Positions 23,473 to 32,580 are shown, counted from the stretch's first letter. The stretch is DNA of 64,000 nucleotides from Kitasatospora sp. GAS204B (GCF_029892155.1 NZ_JARZAG010000034.1:1-64000), one strand, 5' to 3'. Notes: generated by a model not told the origin, from the letters alone. Numbers and translations: made by a program.

Positions 23473-24975
23473 GTGCGAGTGACCGACATCCAGCGTTGCG
23501 AGATCCGGCCCGGACGTCTCGTCGAGTGGACCCTGCATCCGACGGCCGTCGAGGTCGCGACCGGTCTGCCGGACGATTCCCGCCCGCCCGCGTACGTACA
23601 GGAGGCCCACGTTCGAACAGCGCGGGCGGTACGCCAAGCCGGCTTGTTCGTACCGACCTGGCTCGGCACCGCGTTCGACATCCCGGGACGGGTCGATCTC
23701 GACGTCCTCGAAGGCGCGCTGCGGGCCTGGACGCTTCGACACGAGACGCTGCGCAGCGGGTTGCGCTGGGTCGGCGACGAGATGCGACGCTTCACGCTGG
23801 ATGCCGATGCCGTCGTGCTGCACCGCGAGGACATCGGCGACTTCCCCGACGCGGCGAGGCTGACCCAGTACCTACAGGACCGCTTCGATCTCGCGGCGGA
23901 CGCGCTCAGCTGGCCGAACTTCATCTTCGCCGCTGCCGTCCGGGACGACAGCACGAGTGTCTACATGGCGTTCGACCACACCAACGTCGACGCGTACTCG
24001 CTCCAGCGGATCACCGCGGAGATTCACGAACTCTACGCGGCCGGCCTCGACGGCCGCGCCGTGGACGGGGCACCGGTCGCCAGTTACGTCGATTTCTGCG
24101 CGACCGAGCGCGCGAGCGCTGATCAGATCGACGACACGCACGCGATCGTCACTCGCTGGCGGGAGTTCGTCAACCGGTGTGACGGGAAGCTGCCGAACTT
24201 CCCCCTCGACCTCGGTCTCGACCCCGAAGGGCCGCTGCCGACCCAGAAGTTCATGCACGAGATGCTGGTGGACGCCTCGGATGCGGCGGCCTTCGAGGCG
24301 TACTGCCGCCCGTACGGCGGGAGCTTGAGCGGCGTCCTCGCGGCCACCGCTCTCATCGTCCGCGAGGACGCCGGGCAGCAGGTGTACCGCACCGTCGTGC
24401 CCTTCCACACCAGGGCGCGTTCCCAGTGGACGGACTCGGTGGGCTGGTACGTGGGCGGCGCGCCGATCGAGGTTCCCGTAGCGCGGACGCCCGATTTCGA
24501 CAGCGCGTTGGAGACGGTGCGCGCGGCGCTGCGCGAGAACCGTCCGCTGTCCAGGATGCCCATCGCCCGTGTGCTCCAGCTGCTGGGCTCCGACTTCCGG
24601 CCCACATCTCCGGACCTGTACTCGATCGTCTCGTTCGTCGACGCGCGCGGCATCCCCGGAGCGGAGCGCTGGCAGGACCTGAAGGCGTACTCGCTGCTGC
24701 GGGTTTCGTACGGCGACCAGGTGTGCGCGTGGATCACCAGGCTCCACGAGGGCCTGCAGTTCGCCTGCCGCTATCCGGACACCGGCGTCGCGGACAAGAA
24801 CATGCGGTTGTACGTCGAGCGGCTGCGGGAACTCATCGTCTCGGTGGCGCGAGAAGGCGTGGCCGCGCGCGCCACCGCGCCGGCGGACGACACGGTGCCG
24901 TCGCGGCCCGCTCCCGTGCGCGTCCCCGAGCCTGGCCAACCGCTCACCGCCGGGGGTGTCCGGGCCGTGCGCTGA
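23473..24975 (+). CDS. Free-standing condensation-domain protein with altered active-site motif
   Basis: A 500-residue protein resembling NRPS condensation domains and PapA acyltransferases: N-subdomain with VPTWLGTAFDIPGRVDLDVL and LRAWTLRHETLRSGLRWV; latch and DFGxR-like region at RARSQWTDSVGWYVGGAPIE. The HHxxxDG motif is replaced by DHTNVDA (His 169, Asp 173): the second His and the Asp are kept but the Gly is Ala. Stand-alone members form esters or amides. No carrier protein or adenylation gene is adjacent. GTG at 23473 behind GGAG chosen; the upstream frame extends into unrelated sequence. Confidence 0.65.
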   Translation: MRVTDIQRCEIRPGRLVEWTLHPTAVEVATGLPDDSRPPAYVQEAHVRTARAVRQAGLFVPTWLGTAFDIPGRVDLDVLEGALRAWTLRHETLRSGLRWVGDEMRRFTLDADAVVLHREDIGDFPDAARLTQYLQDRFDLAADALSWPNFIFAAAVRDDSTSVYMAFDHTNVDAYSLQRITAEIHELYAAGLDGRAVDGAPVASYVDFCATERASADQIDDTHAIVTRWREFVNRCDGKLPNFPLDLGLDPEGPLPTQKFMHEMLVDASDAAAFEAYCRPYGGSLSGVLAATALIVREDAGQQVYRTVVPFHTRARSQWTDSVGWYVGGAPIEVPVARTPDFDSALETVRAALRENRPLSRMPIARVLQLLGSDFRPTSPDLYSIVSFVDARGIPGAERWQDLKAYSLLRVSYGDQVCAWITRLHEGLQFACRYPDTGVADKNMRLYVERLRELIVSVAREGVAARATAPADDTVPSRPAPVRVPEPGQPLTAGGVRAVR

Positions 24976-24981
24976 CTGCGG

Positions 24982-25575
24982 TCAGGCCGGCGGCGAGGAC
25001 GAAGAAGCCGTCGTCCCGGGGGATTCGAGGACGGCCTCGATGTCGATCGCGACGTCGACCGTGTCGCTGACCACCACGCCGCCCCGGTCGAGGCCGTCGT
25101 TCCAACTCACGCCGAAGTCGTGACGGTTGATCCGGGTCTTGGCCGTGAACCCGGCACGCCGCCTGGGTCCGAGGTTCTGCTCACCCTCCCACCAGGGCGT
25201 GTCCCACTGGCCCAGATAGCTCACCTCCAGGACGACGGGTCGCGTCACGCCGCGGATGGTGAGATCGCCGGTGACCTCGAACCCGCTCGCGCTCACCTGG
25301 TGGACTCGCGACCCGACGAACCTCCAGGTCGGGTGGTGCTCGACGTCGAAGAAGTCGGCGCTGCGCAGGTGTGCGTCACGCTCGGGCGCGCCGGTGTAGA
25401 CCTGGGTCGCGTCGATCGTCGCCTCGACCACGGCTTTCTCCGGCTCCTCCGGGTCGACCTCCAGGAAGCCGTGCACGTTCTTGAACTGACCGCGCACGTA
25501 GGTGACCATCATGTGTCTGGCGCGGAACTCCGCGCCGGTGTGGCTGGGCTCGAAGAACCATCTTGCCGTCGCCAT
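24982..25575 (-). CDS. YceI-family protein
   Basis: A 197-residue YceI lipocalin-like protein: ARWFFEPSHTGAEFRARHMM, GQFKNVHGFLEVDPEEP, TYVRG, HLRSADFFDVEHHPTWRF, GDLTIRGVTRPVVLEVSYLG and GFTAKTRINRHDFG are all family hallmarks. YceI proteins bind isoprenoid-type lipids in a beta barrel. It has no signal peptide, so cytoplasmic, as in many actinobacterial members. It converges with the condensation gene (6-bp gap). Confidence 0.9.
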   Translation of the reverse strand: MATARWFFEPSHTGAEFRARHMMVTYVRGQFKNVHGFLEVDPEEPEKAVVEATIDATQVYTGAPERDAHLRSADFFDVEHHPTWRFVGSRVHQVSASGFEVTGDLTIRGVTRPVVLEVSYLGQWDTPWWEGEQNLGPRRRAGFTAKTRINRHDFGVSWNDGLDRGGVVVSDTVDVAIDIEAVLESPGTTASSSSPPA

Positions 25576-25710
25576 CGCAGCTCCCAGGCAGCTCTGCCCC
25601 CTGCATCCCAGCGTAGGCCGCGGACGGGCGGCCTCGCGCGCCGCCGGGCTGGCACCAATTCTCCCGCCGGGTCAGGCTGGTGAGGACGGCCGAGGACCGA
25701 GGAGGCAGCG

Positions 25711-26070
25711 ATGACGGAGTACCGGATCCCGGGCATCGACCCGAGCGCCACACCGAGCGGCGACGGCTGCGCGGAGTGCCTGGGCGGTGACGGTCAGGGG
25801 TGGTGGCTGCACCTGCGCCGGTGCGCGGCCTGCGGGCACATCGGCTGCTGCGACTCGTCACCCGGCCAGCACGCGACGAACCACGCGCGCTCGACCGGAC
25901 ACCCCTTCCTGACCAGCTTCGAACCCGGCGAGGACTGGTTCTGGAACGTGGAGACCGGCGAGTACTACGAGGGCCCGCCGCTGAGTCCGCCGACCTCCCA
26001 TCCTGCCGACCAGCCGACGCCGGGCCCGCGGGGCAAGGTCCCCGCCAACTGGCAGGAGTTGCTGCACTAG
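25711..26070 (+). CDS. UBP-type zinc-finger protein
   Basis: A 119-residue protein with the ZnF-UBP signature: GCAECL, then WWLHLRRCAACGHIGCCDSS, GQHATNHARSTGHPFLTSFEPGEDWFW. The Cys/His ligands are all visible. In eukaryotes this domain binds the ubiquitin C-terminus; in bacteria its role is unknown, and small stand-alone copies are common in actinomycetes. The C-terminal 35 residues are Pro-rich. Start ATG 25711 after GGAGGCAGCG. Divergent from YceI with 135 bp between. Confidence 0.85.
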   Translation: MTEYRIPGIDPSATPSGDGCAECLGGDGQGWWLHLRRCAACGHIGCCDSSPGQHATNHARSTGHPFLTSFEPGEDWFWNVETGEYYEGPPLSPPTSHPADQPTPGPRGKVPANWQELLH

Positions 26071-26245
26071 AGCGCCACCCGGGGGCGGGGGTGAATGTGT
26101 CGAGATTCGTCTTCCTGGCGCCCAGGATGTCGGATCCGCGCACAAAAAGGGCTCCGACTTACTGAATCGCCGCAGGCGGCCCAGACTCGCTGGAGCGGCC
26201 CACCGGTTAGGCCGTTCAGTTCGTCACGCCACCAGGAGCAGCAGC

Positions 26246-26962
26246 ATGTCGACCGCCCCGGTCCGCCCGTCCTTCCTCCTCGTCCACGGCGCCTGGCACC
26301 GGTCCACTTGCTGGACCGCTCTGCGGGAGGCCCTCGCAGCCGGCGGCTGGCGGTCCCACACGGTCGATCTGCCCAGCGCCGGCCCGCAGCGCACGCCCAC
26401 CGCCGGCATGTACGACGACGCCGAGGAGATAACGGCGCAGCTGCGGCAGCTGGAAGGCCCAGTGGTCGTCGTCGCCCACTCGTACGGCGGCTTCCCGGTC
26501 ACCCAGGCGGCCGTCGAGCAGGCGGACATCGCCCACCTGGTGTACCTCGCGGCCTACCTGCCGGCGGAGGGCGACTCGCTCGGCGGCGTCCACGGCCACG
26601 CCATCTCCGGGCCCGAGGAAGAGGACCTCACCCGCACCAACCCCGGGATCTTCGACGACCCCCGCGCCTCGCTGTACGGGGACCTGCCCGACGACCAGGC
26701 CGAGCACGCCGTCGGCCGGCTCGTCGAGCAGAGCGTGCGGTCGTTCCAGCAGCCGGTGACCCGTGCGGCATGGCGGACCGTGCCCTCCACCTACGTGGTC
26801 TGCGAACGTGACCAGGCACTCCCGCCCGCGCGGCAGGAGCAGATGTCCGCACGTGCCACCCGCGTCGAACGACTCGACACCGGCCACTCCCCCTTCCTGT
26901 CCGCGCCCGCCGAACTGGCCGCCCTCCTCGGCGACATCGCCCGCGCCGCCACGCAGGTCTGA
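26246..26962 (+). CDS. Alpha/beta-hydrolase (EstC/salicylate-esterase-like)
   Basis: A 238-residue hydrolase of the class with FLLVHGAWH at the oxyanion strand, nucleophile elbow VAHSYGG (Ser 79), YLAAYLP, and catalytic His in LDTGHSPFLS. It is small and lacks a signal peptide. Family members cleave simple esters of aromatic or plant-derived compounds. It converges with the Cds1-like gene, with an inverted repeat GTCTGA-TCAGAC spanning both stops. Substrate unknown. Confidence 0.8.
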   Translation: MSTAPVRPSFLLVHGAWHRSTCWTALREALAAGGWRSHTVDLPSAGPQRTPTAGMYDDAEEITAQLRQLEGPVVVVAHSYGGFPVTQAAVEQADIAHLVYLAAYLPAEGDSLGGVHGHAISGPEEEDLTRTNPGIFDDPRASLYGDLPDDQAEHAVGRLVEQSVRSFQQPVTRAAWRTVPSTYVVCERDQALPPARQEQMSARATRVERLDTGHSPFLSAPAELAALLGDIARAATQV

Positions 26963-26969
26963 CAGTCGT

Positions 26970-28097
26970 TCAGACAGACCCGGCAGCACCCGGACGAGTC
27001 AGCCGAGCACCGCTCGCCCCGCTCAGGAACGCCTCCAGGTCCCGCTCGTAGGGGCCGAGGTCCAGGCCCTGGGCGGCGACCCAGGAGTCGGCGTAGTACT
27101 TGTCCAGGTACCGGTCACCCGGATCGCAGATCAGGGTGACCACGCTGCCGCGCTCGCCCCGCCCGCGCATCTCCGCCACGATGGCGAGCGCGCTCCACAG
27201 CCCGGTACCGCTGGAGGCCCCCGCGCGCTTGCCGAGCACCCGCTCCAGCACCCGGATCGCGGCGATCGACGCGGCGTCAGGAACCCGCATCATCCGGTCG
27301 ATCGCCCCTGGCACGAAGCTGGGCTCCATCCGCGGCCGACCGATCCCCTCGATCCGCGAACCGCGCTCACAGACCGCCTCCGGGTCGTGGTTGACCCAGC
27401 CGTCGAAGAAGCACGAGTTCTCCGGGTCGGCCACGCAGATCCGGGTGTCGTACTGCTGGTACCGCACGTAGCGCGCGATGGTCGCCGAGGTGCCGCCGGT
27501 GCCGGCCGTCGCCACGATCCAGGCCGGCTCGGGGTGCGGCTCCAGGCGCAGCTGGGCGAAGATCGACTCCGCGATGTTGTTGTTGCCGCGCCAGTCGGTG
27601 GCCCGCTCGGCGTAGGTGAACTGGTCCATGTAGTGCCCACCGGTCTCGGCGGCGAGCCGACTCGAGGTCTCGTAGACCTCGCTGGGATCGTCCACCAGGT
27701 GGCAGCTGCCGCCGTGGAACTCGATCAGGTCGATCTTCGCCTGGCTGGTGGTCTTGGCCATCACCGCGATGAACGGCACCCCGATCAGCTTCGCGAAGTA
27801 CGCCTCGGAGACCGCCGTGGAACCACTGGACGCCTCGATCACCGGCTTGCCGGGCCGGACCCACCCGTTGCACAGCCCGTAGAGGAAGAGCGAACGGGCC
27901 AATCGGTGCTTCAGGCTGCCGGTGGGATGGGTGGACTCGTCCTTGAGATACAGGTCGATCCCCCACTCGGCTGGCAGCGGGAAGCGCAGCAGGTGCGTGT
28001 CGGCCGAGCGGTTGGCGTCGGCCTGCACACGGCGGACCGCCTCCTTGAGCCAGGCGCGGTAGGCGGCGTCGGAGCGGTCGACATCCAGGGTTTCCAT
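26970..28097 (-). CDS. cds1: PLP-dependent L-cysteine desulfhydrase Cds1-like protein
   Basis: A 375-residue fold-type II PLP enzyme. PLP-binding Lys 63 lies in TGSLKHRLA; the asparagine-type phosphate loop is replaced by [11 protein letters not shown]; the later phosphate-binding Gly loop is [15 protein letters not shown]. The segment [13 protein letters not shown] and the motif [11 protein letters not shown] are typical of mycobacterial Cds1, which splits L-cysteine to hydrogen sulfide, pyruvate and ammonia, as distinct from CysK. An imperfect dyad (ACGGAAA-N7-TTTCGGT) lies at about 28111-28131 upstream and could be an operator. Assignment to Cds1 rather than other cysteine-synthase-like paralogues is moderately sure. 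Confidence 0.7.
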   Translation of the reverse strand: METLDVDRSDAAYRAWLKEAVRRVQADANRSADTHLLRFPLPAEWGIDLYLKDESTHPTGSLKHRLARSLFLYGLCNGWVRPGKPVIEASSGSTAVSEAYFAKLIGVPFIAVMAKTTSQAKIDLIEFHGGSCHLVDDPSEVYETSSRLAAETGGHYMDQFTYAERATDWRGNNNIAESIFAQLRLEPHPEPAWIVATAGTGGTSATIARYVRYQQYDTRICVADPENSCFFDGWVNHDPEAVCERGSRIEGIGRPRMEPSFVPGAIDRMMRVPDAASIAAIRVLERVLGKRAGASSGTGLWSALAIVAEMRGRGERGSVVTLICDPGDRYLDKYYADSWVAAQGLDLGPYERDLEAFLSGASGARLTRPGAAGSV

Positions 28098-28186
28098 GGG
28101 ATCGATTGTAACGGAAAGTAATCGTTTCGGTAGCTACAGGTTCCGCTTATCGGAGCTTGTGCGGCACCACGGTGGGTCGTAGGGAT

Positions 28187-28220
28187 CGTCCTCGGCCCCC
28201 ACGTGTGGGGGCCGAGGACG
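28187..28220 (-). terminator. Terminator after the SHOCT gene
   Basis: CGTCCTCGGCCCCCA and TGGGGGCCGAGGACG form a perfect 15-bp stem with a CGTG loop just beyond the stop of the minus-strand gene at 28225. Confidence 0.85.
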
Positions 28221-28224
28221 CCGC

Positions 28225-28533
28225 CTACTTCCCCCCGTCCCCCCGCTCGTCCTCCGTCAGCGTCGCCTTCCGTGCCCGGTACTCGTCCTCGTCGATCTCC
28301 CCGCGCGCGTACCGCTCCCCCAGCACCGCCAGCGGCGAGGCCTGCGAGCCGCCGTTGGCCCAGGGGCCGTGAGGGCCCCGCCAGCCGCGGCGCCAGGCGG
28401 TGCGGCGCAGGGTCGCGAAGACGAAGACCAGGAGGAGCAGCCAGATCAGCGGGAAGAGCAGGAACCACGGGCCGCCGTGCCAGTGGTCGTCGGCCAGCAG
28501 GGCTGTCGCCGTCGTCGCGTTCATCAGGTCCAT
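28225..28533 (-). CDS. Small membrane protein with SHOCT-like C-terminus
   Basis: A 102-residue protein: one membrane helix (PWFLLFPLIWLLLLVFVFATL), a basic Gly-rich juxtamembrane region, and a C-terminal SHOCT motif (LAVLGERYARGEIDEDEYRAR). SHOCT ends mediate oligomerisation or binding in many small bacterial proteins. It has its own strong terminator. ATG 28533 or 28524. Confidence 0.8.
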   Translation of the reverse strand: MDLMNATTATALLADDHWHGGPWFLLFPLIWLLLLVFVFATLRRTAWRRGWRGPHGPWANGGSQASPLAVLGERYARGEIDEDEYRARKATLTEDERGDGGK

Positions 28534-28684
28534 CTCCTCGGGTTCGACCCGGCCCTACCGGGTCCGTTCCCTTGAGCGTCCCGCGCGGGGGTGGGTCGGC
28601 GCGTCGTGCGGGCGGCGGCACCTGGCGTACCGCGCGGGGAGTATCCGGGCGGGGCGGGGTGCTCCGGCGGGAGTCCCGTGGCCC

Positions 28685-29446
28685 TCACAGCGGGACGGTG
28701 ACGAACGTCTGGCCCGAGTCGTTCACCACCGACACGGACGTGACGTCCGCTGGTGCGACCAGTGCCGATCCGTCCAGGGTGGTGCCGGCGGTGGCACCGA
28801 CCGTGGAGACCAGCCAGCTGCCCGCCTCGGTGCTCGCCCCGCCACCGCTGTGGACCACCAGGTGGCAGCGCTGGCCGGCGGGAATCCCGGTGACCGCCGC
28901 GCTGACCCGCACCCAGCCGGCCGCCGGGGTCATGGTGAGGGTCATCCGCGCGCCCGTCGCGGGGTCCGTCGCCGAGGCCGTCCTGGTGCCGGGCGGCGGC
29001 GGGGAGACGCTGCTCGACGGGACCGGGTTGACCGACGCCCCGGGGCCGATCGCGACGGCCTGCGAGGTGGGCGCCGTGCTCCGGCCCAGCAGGACACCGC
29101 CACCCAGCACCGCCGCGGCCGCGACCGCGGCGGCCGCACCGGCCAGCACCCAGCGCCGCCGCTGCTGTGACCCCCGCTCGGCGCGGGCCTGACGCAAGGT
29201 GCGCTGCAGCAGCAGGTCACCGCCCTCGGGGCGCCCGTCCACGAACAGTTCGGGCGGCACCTCGCCCAGCATCCGCTCGAGATCCCGCATGTCGGCCACC
29301 TCGTTCCGGCAGGACTCGCAGTTCAGCAGGTGCCGTTCCAGCGACGCCGCCTCCGCCGGCTCCAACGCGCCCAGAGCGTAGGCACCCAGCGACTCCACGC
29401 TCTGCTCGTGTCCGTGCTCCCGCTGCTCCCGCTGCTCGCTGCTCAT
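28685..29446 (-). CDS. Zinc-finger anti-sigma factor (RskA-like)
   Basis: A 253-residue membrane anti-sigma factor. The N-terminal zinc anti-sigma motif H-x3-C-x2-C is in LERHLLNCESCRNEV; one membrane helix (RWVLAGAAAAVAAAAVLGGG) separates it from an extracytoplasmic RskA-type domain with GWVRVSAAVTGIPAGQRCHL and SWLVSTVGATAG. Its start codon ATG at 29446 overlaps the TGA of the sigma gene (ATGA), so the two are translationally coupled. It would sequester that sigma factor until regulated proteolysis. Confidence 0.9.
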   Translation of the reverse strand: MSSEQREQREHGHEQSVESLGAYALGALEPAEAASLERHLLNCESCRNEVADMRDLERMLGEVPPELFVDGRPEGGDLLLQRTLRQARAERGSQQRRRWVLAGAAAAVAAAAVLGGGVLLGRSTAPTSQAVAIGPGASVNPVPSSSVSPPPPGTRTASATDPATGARMTLTMTPAAGWVRVSAAVTGIPAGQRCHLVVHSGGGASTEAGSWLVSTVGATAGTTLDGSALVAPADVTSVSVVNDSGQTFVTVPL

Positions 29447-30003
29447 GCCACCGCTCCCTTCCACCCGTTGGGCCTGCCCGTGTACGACTGTTTCAGCGCC
29501 CGTAGCGCGTAGTGCGCCCGGGACTTGACCGTTCCCGCGGGTACGCCCAGTTGCTCGGCGGCCTCGGCGACCGACTGCCCCTGGAAGTAGATGGAGTGCA
29601 GCACCGCCCGGTGGTCGGCGGAGAGTTGCTCCAGCGCCTCCATCATCGCCATGGACTCGACGACCGTGTCGGCGTGGTCGCGCTCCACCGGCACCGTCGC
29701 CAGCGCCTCGGACACCTCGGCGACCTCCGGCGGCCGGGCGGCCCTGGCGCGGAACCGGTCGGTGATCAGGTTGCGTTCCACCGTCAGCAGCCAGCCCCTG
29801 ACCGAGCCACGAGCCTCGGTCAGCGCCTCCGGGTGCCGCCAGGCGCGGATCAGGGTCTCCTGCACCACGTCCTCCGCGGCCGCCCGGTCACCGGTCAACC
29901 GGATCGCGTAGGCGAGCAGCGCGCCGCCGTGTTCCTCGTAGAGCGTCCGGATCAACGCCTCGTCAGCCGCACCGTACCGGGCGCTGGATCGTGCCCCTGC
30001 CAT
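29443..30003 (-). CDS. ECF RNA polymerase sigma factor
   Basis: A 186-residue sigma factor with region 2 (LAYAIRLTGDRAAAEDVVQE, TLIRAWRHPE) and region 4 (LEQLSADHRAVLHSIYFQGQ, SVAEAAEQLGVPAGTVKSR). ATG 30003 lies after a GGAGGAG ribosome site; the longer upstream frame is not needed. It is coupled to the downstream anti-sigma gene. It resembles the sigma factors paired with RskA-type anti-sigma factors. Its regulon may include the DUF1996 gene just upstream and the lipoprotein, but that is inference from position. Confidence 0.9.
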   Translation of the reverse strand: MAGARSSARYGAADEALIRTLYEEHGGALLAYAIRLTGDRAAAEDVVQETLIRAWRHPEALTEARGSVRGWLLTVERNLITDRFRARAARPPEVAEVSEALATVPVERDHADTVVESMAMMEALEQLSADHRAVLHSIYFQGQSVAEAAEQLGVPAGTVKSRAHYALRALKQSYTGRPNGWKGAVA

Positions 30004-30079
30004 CCGCCCACTCCTCCGTCGGGATCCGTCAAAGCAGGCACGTACGGCGCGGCCGACGGGTTCAACGCGTTCAACGGAT

Positions 30080-31078
30080 TCAACGGTCGTCACCACAGGC
30101 GCGGTCCTGGTTCAGGCAGGCCACCACGGCGGCCATCTGCTGGTCGCTCATCACGTCGATGAACAGGCCGTGGTCGGTGACCGGGCTGTGCCGCTGTTCC
30201 GGGAAGGCGTCCAGGGCGAACGCCTGGCCCGGCGGCGGCTGGTAACTCACCGTCACCTGTAGGTGGGGGATCGGGAAGGTGTCGTGCGGGCAGGCGCCCG
30301 AACCGCCCGGGAACACCGCCTGGGTGCGATGGTCCGGCGTGTCGGTGCTTCGCCCGTCCCAGCAGTTGGGGAAGTCGAAGGTGCGGGTCAGCAGATCGCC
30401 GGCCGGGCAGAGCGGGTAGCGGCTGGTCGACCGGCCGGGGAAGCCCGCGCAGCCCCACTGCGCCCGGGCCTGCTCCCCGCCGTCGGTGGCTGCCGTCGGG
30501 TCCCCCTCCAGCAGCCGCAGGAAGCGGGGCATCGGGACGACCTGGCTCCACGGGTTGCCGAGGAACTCGATCGACACCGCCTGCGGCGTGAGGATCTCCC
30601 CCAGGTTGCCGTGCTCGCCGTCCGTGCGCAGGCTCCGGTCGGTGCGGCGCAGCACCGGCCAGAAGTAGCTGGACCGGTCGCCGTCGGCGCAGCTCGTCCC
30701 GGCGGCGGCCAGGCTCGCGTCGGTGGACAGCGCGTCGGTGGAGAGGTTGCCCACGTAGTCGTGCACGTGGTGGGCGCCGCCGACGACCCCCGGTGAGATC
30801 ACCAGGTTGTCGGCGTTGCGGTGCCCGTCCTGGTTGCGACCGCAGTCCTCGCGGTACGAGCCGGTGGACGCCTGCGGTCCGGGTGGGGTGGCGGCCCGTT
30901 GGGTGGCCACGGCCGCGATCGGGACGAAGTCGGTGGAGCCCGGGGAACCTTGGGAACCTGGGGAGCCGGTCGGCCACAGGCGCACGAAGAGCAGGGACAG
31001 CCCCAGCACCAGGCAGAGCAGGATGCCGGTCGGCAGTGCGGCGCGTCCGAACGACGGGTGGTGGCGGAGCTGGTTCAC
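30080..31078 (-). CDS. DUF1996-family secreted/membrane-anchored protein
   Basis: About 332 residues. A membrane helix near the N-terminus (ALPTGILLCLVLGLSLLFV) precedes a DUF1996 domain: HVHDYVGN, SSYFWPVLRRTD, RFLRLLEGDPTA, TRTFDFPNCWDGRSTDTPDH and CPHDTFPIPHLQVTVSY are typical family signatures. DUF1996 is found in fungal and actinobacterial secreted proteins of unknown role. The GTG at 31078 is uncertain; TTG 31114 is another possibility. It lies upstream of the sigma/anti-sigma genes in the same direction with a 76-bp gap. Confidence 0.75.
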   Translation of the reverse strand: MNQLRHHPSFGRAALPTGILLCLVLGLSLLFVRLWPTGSPGSQGSPGSTDFVPIAAVATQRAATPPGPQASTGSYREDCGRNQDGHRNADNLVISPGVVGGAHHVHDYVGNLSTDALSTDASLAAAGTSCADGDRSSYFWPVLRRTDRSLRTDGEHGNLGEILTPQAVSIEFLGNPWSQVVPMPRFLRLLEGDPTAATDGGEQARAQWGCAGFPGRSTSRYPLCPAGDLLTRTFDFPNCWDGRSTDTPDHRTQAVFPGGSGACPHDTFPIPHLQVTVSYQPPPGQAFALDAFPEQRHSPVTDHGLFIDVMSDQQMAAVVACLNQDRACGDDR

Positions 31079-31191
31079 CTGCGACAGTCTGTCCAGGGCC
31101 TGCCCGGGAAGCAAGGCGATCGCGGGGCGCGAACCGCTGGTCAGCCGGCGGGCCCGGCCGGATGGCAGGCCCGCCGGCTGACGGCCATCCG

Positions 31192-31872
31192 TCAGTAACC
31201 GCCCGAGTAGCCACCCGAGCCACTGCCCGAGTTAGCGCCCGAATAGCCGCTGCTCTGCGAGGAGTTGGGGACGGCCGCCGGTGCGGAGCCCGGTCCGGCG
31301 CTCTGGGCCTTCTTGCCCTCCGGCGTGCTCGCGAACCAAGTGCCGCCCACACCCTGCCCGTTGACCTGGCCGGCCGCGCTGTCACCGGCGAAGCGGTACA
31401 GCGGCCAGCCGTTCAGCGTCAGCTGCTTGCTGCCGTCAGGCCGGGTGACGCTGCCGACCAGCGCCGAACTGACGCCGTTGACCTCCACCTTGTCCGCGAC
31501 GGTGGCGGGCGGCCACTTCACCGCGCAGGCGTCGGTGCAGTTGGTGGCGGACGGCTTGTTGGTGTCCTTGTCGAAGCGGTACAGGGTGCGCCCGGCCGCG
31601 TCCGTCACGATCGGGCCCAGCTGCGCGGAGTTCACCGCGACGAGCTGGACCGACGCACCGGCACCGGCACCGGGCGTGGCGGGGGCGGCAGGCGTGGTGG
31701 CGGGGGCGTTGGCCGCGACGGGGCCGGGCGCGGCCGCCGCACCGTTGCCGCTGGTGTGGCTGCTGCTCGCACTACTGCCGCAGGCGCTGACGGCAAGGGC
31801 CAGGACGCAGATGCCGGAGGCGGCGAGCAGGCGGCGGCCGGTGAGCATGCGGCGGTCGGTGAGCTTGGGCAT
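31192..31872 (-). CDS. Secreted lipoprotein with paired Y-x4-D-type repeats
   Basis: A 226-residue lipoprotein. The signal peptide LLAASGICVLALAVSACGS contains a lipobox (VSAC). Two copies of the secreted-repeat family follow: IVTDAAGRTLYRFDKDT with CTDACAVKWPPATV, and LTLNGWPLYRFAGDSAAGQVNGQG. The tail is Gly/Ser/Tyr-rich (SGYSGANSGSGSGG). Such proteins resemble S. coelicolor SCO0930. A role at the cell surface is implied by the lipobox; the biochemical function is unknown. ATG 31872 chosen because it starts a normal signal peptide. Confidence 0.85.
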   Translation of the reverse strand: MPKLTDRRMLTGRRLLAASGICVLALAVSACGSSASSSHTSGNGAAAAPGPVAANAPATTPAAPATPGAGAGASVQLVAVNSAQLGPIVTDAAGRTLYRFDKDTNKPSATNCTDACAVKWPPATVADKVEVNGVSSALVGSVTRPDGSKQLTLNGWPLYRFAGDSAAGQVNGQGVGGTWFASTPEGKKAQSAGPGSAPAAVPNSSQSSGYSGANSGSGSGGYSGGY

Positions 31873-32030
31873 GGCGAATTCCCCCAGAAGAGAGGTGGTT
31901 TGAGGCGCTCTGTGCGTCTTCGTGACGCTCGCACCCTCAACACGCACGCGGCTCAGGAGGAGTTCAACGTTCGTCGGAGATATTTCGGCCCCGGCCCTCG
32001 GCGCGGTCGGTGACGCCCCCACTCTTTGGT

Positions 32031-32474
32031 TCAGAGCACGCGGGTGTCGTACGTCGCGCGGTTGGCGAGCACGTCGTCCATGTTCATCTCGGCCCAGGAC
32101 TTGAGGCCGCGCATCATCTGGTGCAATGAGAGGCCGAGGTCGGTCAGCTCGTAGCAGACCGTGACGGGCACGGTCGGCGTCGCGGTGCGGGTGATGAGCC
32201 CGTCACGCTCCAGCGAGCGCAGCGTCTGAGTGAGCATCTTCTGGCTGACGCCGGCCAGCAGGCGGGACAGCTCCGAGTAGCGCATCGAGCGGGGCTCACC
32301 GGCGCAGTCGATGCCTGGCTGGTGCGAGCCGTCGCTGCCCAGCGCGGCCAGGATCAGCGTGACCCACTTGTCGGAGATCCGGTCGAGCAGCTTGCGGCTG
32401 GGGCATGCCGCCAGAAAAGCGTCATATTCCGCCTTGGTCTGCGCCCTCTTCTGGGCCGCCGTCATCGTCGCCAT
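32031..32474 (-). CDS. HxlR-family transcriptional regulator
   Basis: A 147-residue winged-helix regulator. Family marks: CPSRKLLDRISDKWVTLILAAL, MRYSELSRLLAGVSQKMLTQ, LRSLERDGLITRTATPTVP, YELTDLGLSL. HxlR proteins often sense electrophiles or quinones through Cys near the N-terminus (Cys 24 here). It is divergent from an aldo/keto reductase gene, and three dyads lie in the 139-bp gap, so it most likely controls that gene and itself. Confidence 0.9.
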   Translation of the reverse strand: MATMTAAQKRAQTKAEYDAFLAACPSRKLLDRISDKWVTLILAALGSDGSHQPGIDCAGEPRSMRYSELSRLLAGVSQKMLTQTLRSLERDGLITRTATPTVPVTVCYELTDLGLSLHQMMRGLKSWAEMNMDDVLANRATYDTRVL

Positions 32475-32506
32475 CGCCCGCTCCCCTCACCCGTGGGTGG
32501 CTTACG

Positions 32507-32580
32507 CACTCCGGAGTGCCTACTTCCCGTCAGGAAGCTGCCTATCCATAGTGGTGCAAGGAACCGTTGGGCACCACTAT
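32507..32580. promoter_or_regulatory. Three dyad symmetries in the HxlR/AKR intergenic region
   Basis: CACTCCGGAGTG (32507-32518) is perfect; CTTCC-CGTCA-GGAAG (32523-32537) is perfect with a 5-bp spacer; ATAGTGGTG (32548-32556) pairs with CACCACTAT (32572-32580). HxlR sites generally are short dyads near the divergent promoters. Which one is bound cannot be told from sequence. Confidence 0.5.
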
